Below are positions 4,255 through 6,331 of a stretch of DNA of 6,331 nucleotides, one piece after another. Where the stretch lies: positions 1-6,331 of the forward strand of contig DKDI01000017.1 in assembly GCA_002449305.1 (NCBI GenBank). The letters are read 5' to 3'. This DNA comes from Treponema sp. UBA6852 (GTDB lineage Bacteria; Spirochaetota; Spirochaetia; Treponematales; Treponemataceae). Within the stretch, counting starts at the first letter, position 1. Every line of letters starts with the position of its first letter. A model generated the notes under the pieces. That model did not search any database. It saw only the letters and a program-made list of their open reading frames with translations, and was not told the origin of the DNA. Made by a program: the position numbers and the translations under genes.

Positions 4255-6117
4255 ATGAAAAATCTTATTGCTTTTCTTTTTGCCTTAGTTGTTTCTTTTT
4301 GTTCATTTGCTCAGGAACTGGAGCTTCCGGGCATTACAACAACAATTCACCGCGCAAAAAATCCAGAGCTTATCGTGCTGGACGAAGATGCTTTGTCTTC
4401 TTTTTCTTCTGCAGAACAGGCGTTGGAAAGCGCGGGCTTTGCATTTAAAAAAGGAAACAATGAGCTTACATTTCACGGCTATTGGAATTCTTCAATAAAA
4501 GTCTACATAAACAATGTTCTTGTGAACGATCCAAATACCGGCAAGTTTGATTTTTCTACCTTGGACTTTGCAACTGTAAAATCCATAAAAGTAAATCCTG
4601 CCGCGCAAAATGGCTCTGTTGCAATCTACATAACCACAGTTTCCTGCGACTTTAGCAAGATTCGTGTGAATGCGGAACTAAAAAGCCAAAGCTATCTTTC
4701 TTCTTTGAATGACAGTCCTACGGCAAGGGCTGAATTTTCTGTTCCCATTGTTTTTGAAAACGGCTCATCTCTTTTTGTGCATGAAGCCTTCAATGTTTCC
4801 CATAAGAAAAATCACTTTGGCTACCGTTCGCAGGATGCAACTTACAAGCTAGATTTTAGCGATTCGTATTCAGGCTACAAGAAAAATTATTCAGGCTACG
4901 AACGCACTCTTTTTAACAACTCGCTTTTTGCGGAATTTGCCACGCAGAAATTTCCCGGAGCTTCGTTTGGATTTTCAAGCTATGCAAGCTATTCCGATTC
5001 CAACTGCGGAAAAACTGGCGGCGCATATTTTACAGAAGAAAAGCAAAAAGACCTTTCGCTTGTTTTTGCATTTCCTGTGTTTATTCCGTTTGAAAATTGG
5101 AATTTAAAAGTTCTGCCGTCTTACAAATATTCAGACCTTGACTACACAAAGCATGCCCGCTTTTCAGATTTGGGAAACGAATACAAAGTAAGCAATTTTT
5201 CTTTTCAGGCGGAAAGTTCTGTCTTGGACTTTTTGGAATTTTACGCACTTTGCTCTTATGATTTTTCTGATGAAATTTCTTCTGGCAAAGAAAATGCAAC
5301 TTATTCACATTCGCTTTTTTCTGCATTTTTTTCTCCGTCTTTGAAGTTTGAATATTTTGGTTGGAACTTTTCTTTATCGCTTCCATTTGATTACTTTGAG
5401 CCTTCAAATACATTGAGTTTGCTTTACAGTTTTTGCGCAGAACGGAACTTAAAAAATTTTGCGTTTTTCTTTAAGGCTTCAAAAAACATAACAAATCCTG
5501 TGTTTCAGCAGCTTTATTATTCAGGTGATGGCGGAATTGGAAACCCGGATTTAAAAAGTGAAAGCGCGTATTCGTTTTACACAGGACTTTCTTACTCGCA
5601 AAAATTCGGATTTTCTGTAAAGCCTTTCTTGATTTTTTATAGGGACAAAATCGGATGGGTGAGTGATTCAAGCACTTCCTGGTCGCCGGATAACTGGGGC
5701 TCTTCTGTTAACTGGGGCGCGGATTTTTATTTTTCTACTAAAGAGATTTTTGGCAACTTGGAGTTTTCTGCAAGCTATACTTTTTGCAAGGCAATCTTGA
5801 CTTCAGGCGGCGGAACAAAAGGAAATCAAATAATGTACACTCCTGTTCATACTTTTTCTTTAACGGAAAAATATTCGTTTTTTGATAGCTTTACTTGGAC
5901 GACTGTTTTTTCCTATAATTCAAAAAAATATACAAGCAACAGCAATACTCTTTATGTGCCGGATTATTTTAATTTGGACACAGGACTTTCTTGGACAGGG
6001 GAAAAATTTTATGCGCAGTTCTTGTGGCAAAATGTTTTTGACTTCCAGTATGTCCATGTTGACGGCTATCCTGCGCCGGGAACATCATTCACATTGAGCG
6101 CAGGAATAAAACTTTAA
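4255..6117 (+). CDS. TonB-dependent-receptor-like outer-membrane barrel protein (620 aa)
   Basis: ATG at 4255 begins a good signal peptide (MKNLIAFLF..SFCSFA|Q, cleavage about residue 19). The open frame extends further upstream, but only through repeat sequence. Residues about 45-125 look like a reduced plug domain: AEQALESAGF, then VYINNVLVNDPNTGKFDFS and LDFATVKSIKVNPAAQNG, matching the usual 'DGVPVND..' and 'IERIEV..GAGS..G' plug patterns. The rest is an aromatic-rich barrel. GNPDLKSESAYSFYTGLSYS (from about residue 429) matches the 'NPxLKPE' signature, and the end (LWQNVFDFQYVHVDGYPAPG, then TLSAGIKL) matches the receptor C-terminus. Length fits BtuB-type receptors (about 600 aa). Known family role: energised uptake of cobalamin, siderophores, sugars or metals across the outer membrane. 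The substrate here cannot be told, no clear TonB box is visible, and no TonB/ExbBD lies nearby. No normal ribosome binding site precedes the start. Convergent with the Rpn-type gene. Confidence 0.85.
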   Translation: MKNLIAFLFALVVSFCSFAQELELPGITTTIHRAKNPELIVLDEDALSSFSSAEQALESAGFAFKKGNNELTFHGYWNSSIKVYINNVLVNDPNTGKFDFSTLDFATVKSIKVNPAAQNGSVAIYITTVSCDFSKIRVNAELKSQSYLSSLNDSPTARAEFSVPIVFENGSSLFVHEAFNVSHKKNHFGYRSQDATYKLDFSDSYSGYKKNYSGYERTLFNNSLFAEFATQKFPGASFGFSSYASYSDSNCGKTGGAYFTEEKQKDLSLVFAFPVFIPFENWNLKVLPSYKYSDLDYTKHARFSDLGNEYKVSNFSFQAESSVLDFLEFYALCSYDFSDEISSGKENATYSHSLFSAFFSPSLKFEYFGWNFSLSLPFDYFEPSNTLSLLYSFCAERNLKNFAFFFKASKNITNPVFQQLYYSGDGGIGNPDLKSESAYSFYTGLSYSQKFGFSVKPFLIFYRDKIGWVSDSSTSWSPDNWGSSVNWGADFYFSTKEIFGNLEFSASYTFCKAILTSGGGTKGNQIMYTPVHTFSLTEKYSFFDSFTWTTVFSYNSKKYTSNSNTLYVPDYFNLDTGLSWTGEKFYAQFLWQNVFDFQYVHVDGYPAPGTSFTLSAGIKL

Positions 6118-6122
6118 ACTTA

Positions 6123-6331
6123 TTATAATTTCTTTTTAAGCTCTAAAATTTTTTCAAGCGGAATACTTGTGACCATTGAAATTTGCTCTGGTGTTCCTAT
6201 TTTTTCTTTAAGCATTTTTTGTGCAGTTTCAATAACTTTCTGATTTGCAATGTCATTAGCTATGCTTTGTGCAGTATCTTTGACCATGTTCCTAGCTATG
6301 TCCTTGGCCATATCTTGAGCCATGTTCTTTG
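6123..6331 (-). CDS. C-terminal end of an Rpn-family nuclease/transposase-like protein (partial)
   Basis: The reading frame is open to the window edge and ends at TAA (6123-6125); only the last 68 residues are seen. They have the layout of the C-terminal tail of Rpn (YhgA-like, PD-(D/E)XK) proteins. First comes a degenerate four-residue repeat, MAQD MAKD IARN MVKD TAQS IAND IANQ, probably a long helix. Then comes TAQKMLKEKIGTPEQISMVTSIPLEKILELKKKL, which matches the usual 'A..ML..G.s.eqIa..TGLs.eeI..L' ending. Members with an intact catalytic core act as DNA endonucleases that promote recombination; the catalytic domain would lie outside this window and cannot be judged. ATG codons at 6321-6323 and later are internal, not starts. 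The stop lies 5 bp from the receptor gene's stop on the other strand, with no clear shared terminator. Confidence 0.75.
   Translation of the reverse strand, partial: KNMAQDMAKDIARNMVKDTAQSIANDIANQKVIETAQKMLKEKIGTPEQISMVTSIPLEKILELKKKL

Noticed and set aside
5081..5413. Minus-strand Lys-rich open frame of 110 residues within the receptor gene
   Set aside because: It is a shadow of Phe/Ser-rich codons (TTT/TCT read backwards as AAA/AGA), with no start signal.
6118..6140. Shared bidirectional terminator between the convergent genes
   Set aside because: Only 5 bp separate the stops and the AT-rich bases around them form no stable stem that I can see.

Overview
The window looks like chromosomal DNA from a low-GC, diderm host-associated bacterium, most probably a treponeme-like spirochaete of gut, rumen or mouth. 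The organism call is an inference. It rests on two lipoproteins with short lax lipoboxes ending in Cys, an exported beta-barrel-like protein, a TonB-dependent-receptor-type barrel, an Rpn-type nuclease tail, a G-homopolymer inside a surface lipoprotein gene, and many palindromic intergenic repeats built on GTCATTCCCG. No rRNA, tRNA, CRISPR array or complete insertion sequence is visible.

Layout, left to right: a palindromic repeat (R1, about 1-110, cut by the window edge) and a candidate promoter; an exported, probable outer-membrane barrel protein (304-1623, +); a second repeat (R2) and a structured leader; a lipoprotein gene (1823-3300, +) whose frame is broken at a run of ten G (2570-2579); a small lipoprotein (3395-3955, +) with a run of seven G in the same local context; two more repeats (A, 4008-4128; B, 4174-4250); a TonB-dependent-receptor-like barrel protein (4255-6117, +); and, convergent with it across only 5 bp, the C-terminal end of an Rpn-family (PD-(D/E)XK) nuclease/transposase-like protein (6123-6331, -, continues outside the window).

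The four plus-strand genes are separated by about 95-300 bp of hairpin-rich spacer, so they need not form one operon. All four products are predicted to be exported to the cell envelope, so the region reads as a cell-surface locus. The best candidate for unusual biology is the G10 tract. As read, the lipoprotein stops early after a 66-residue out-of-frame tail. With 8 or 11 G, the two halves join into one 491-492 residue lipoprotein. This is the layout expected of slipped-strand phase variation, although a sequencing or assembly error in the homopolymer gives the same picture. The second point of interest is the modular palindromic repeat family. One copy (B) forms the whole leader of the receptor gene, right up to its start codon, and leaves no ordinary Shine-Dalgarno sequence.
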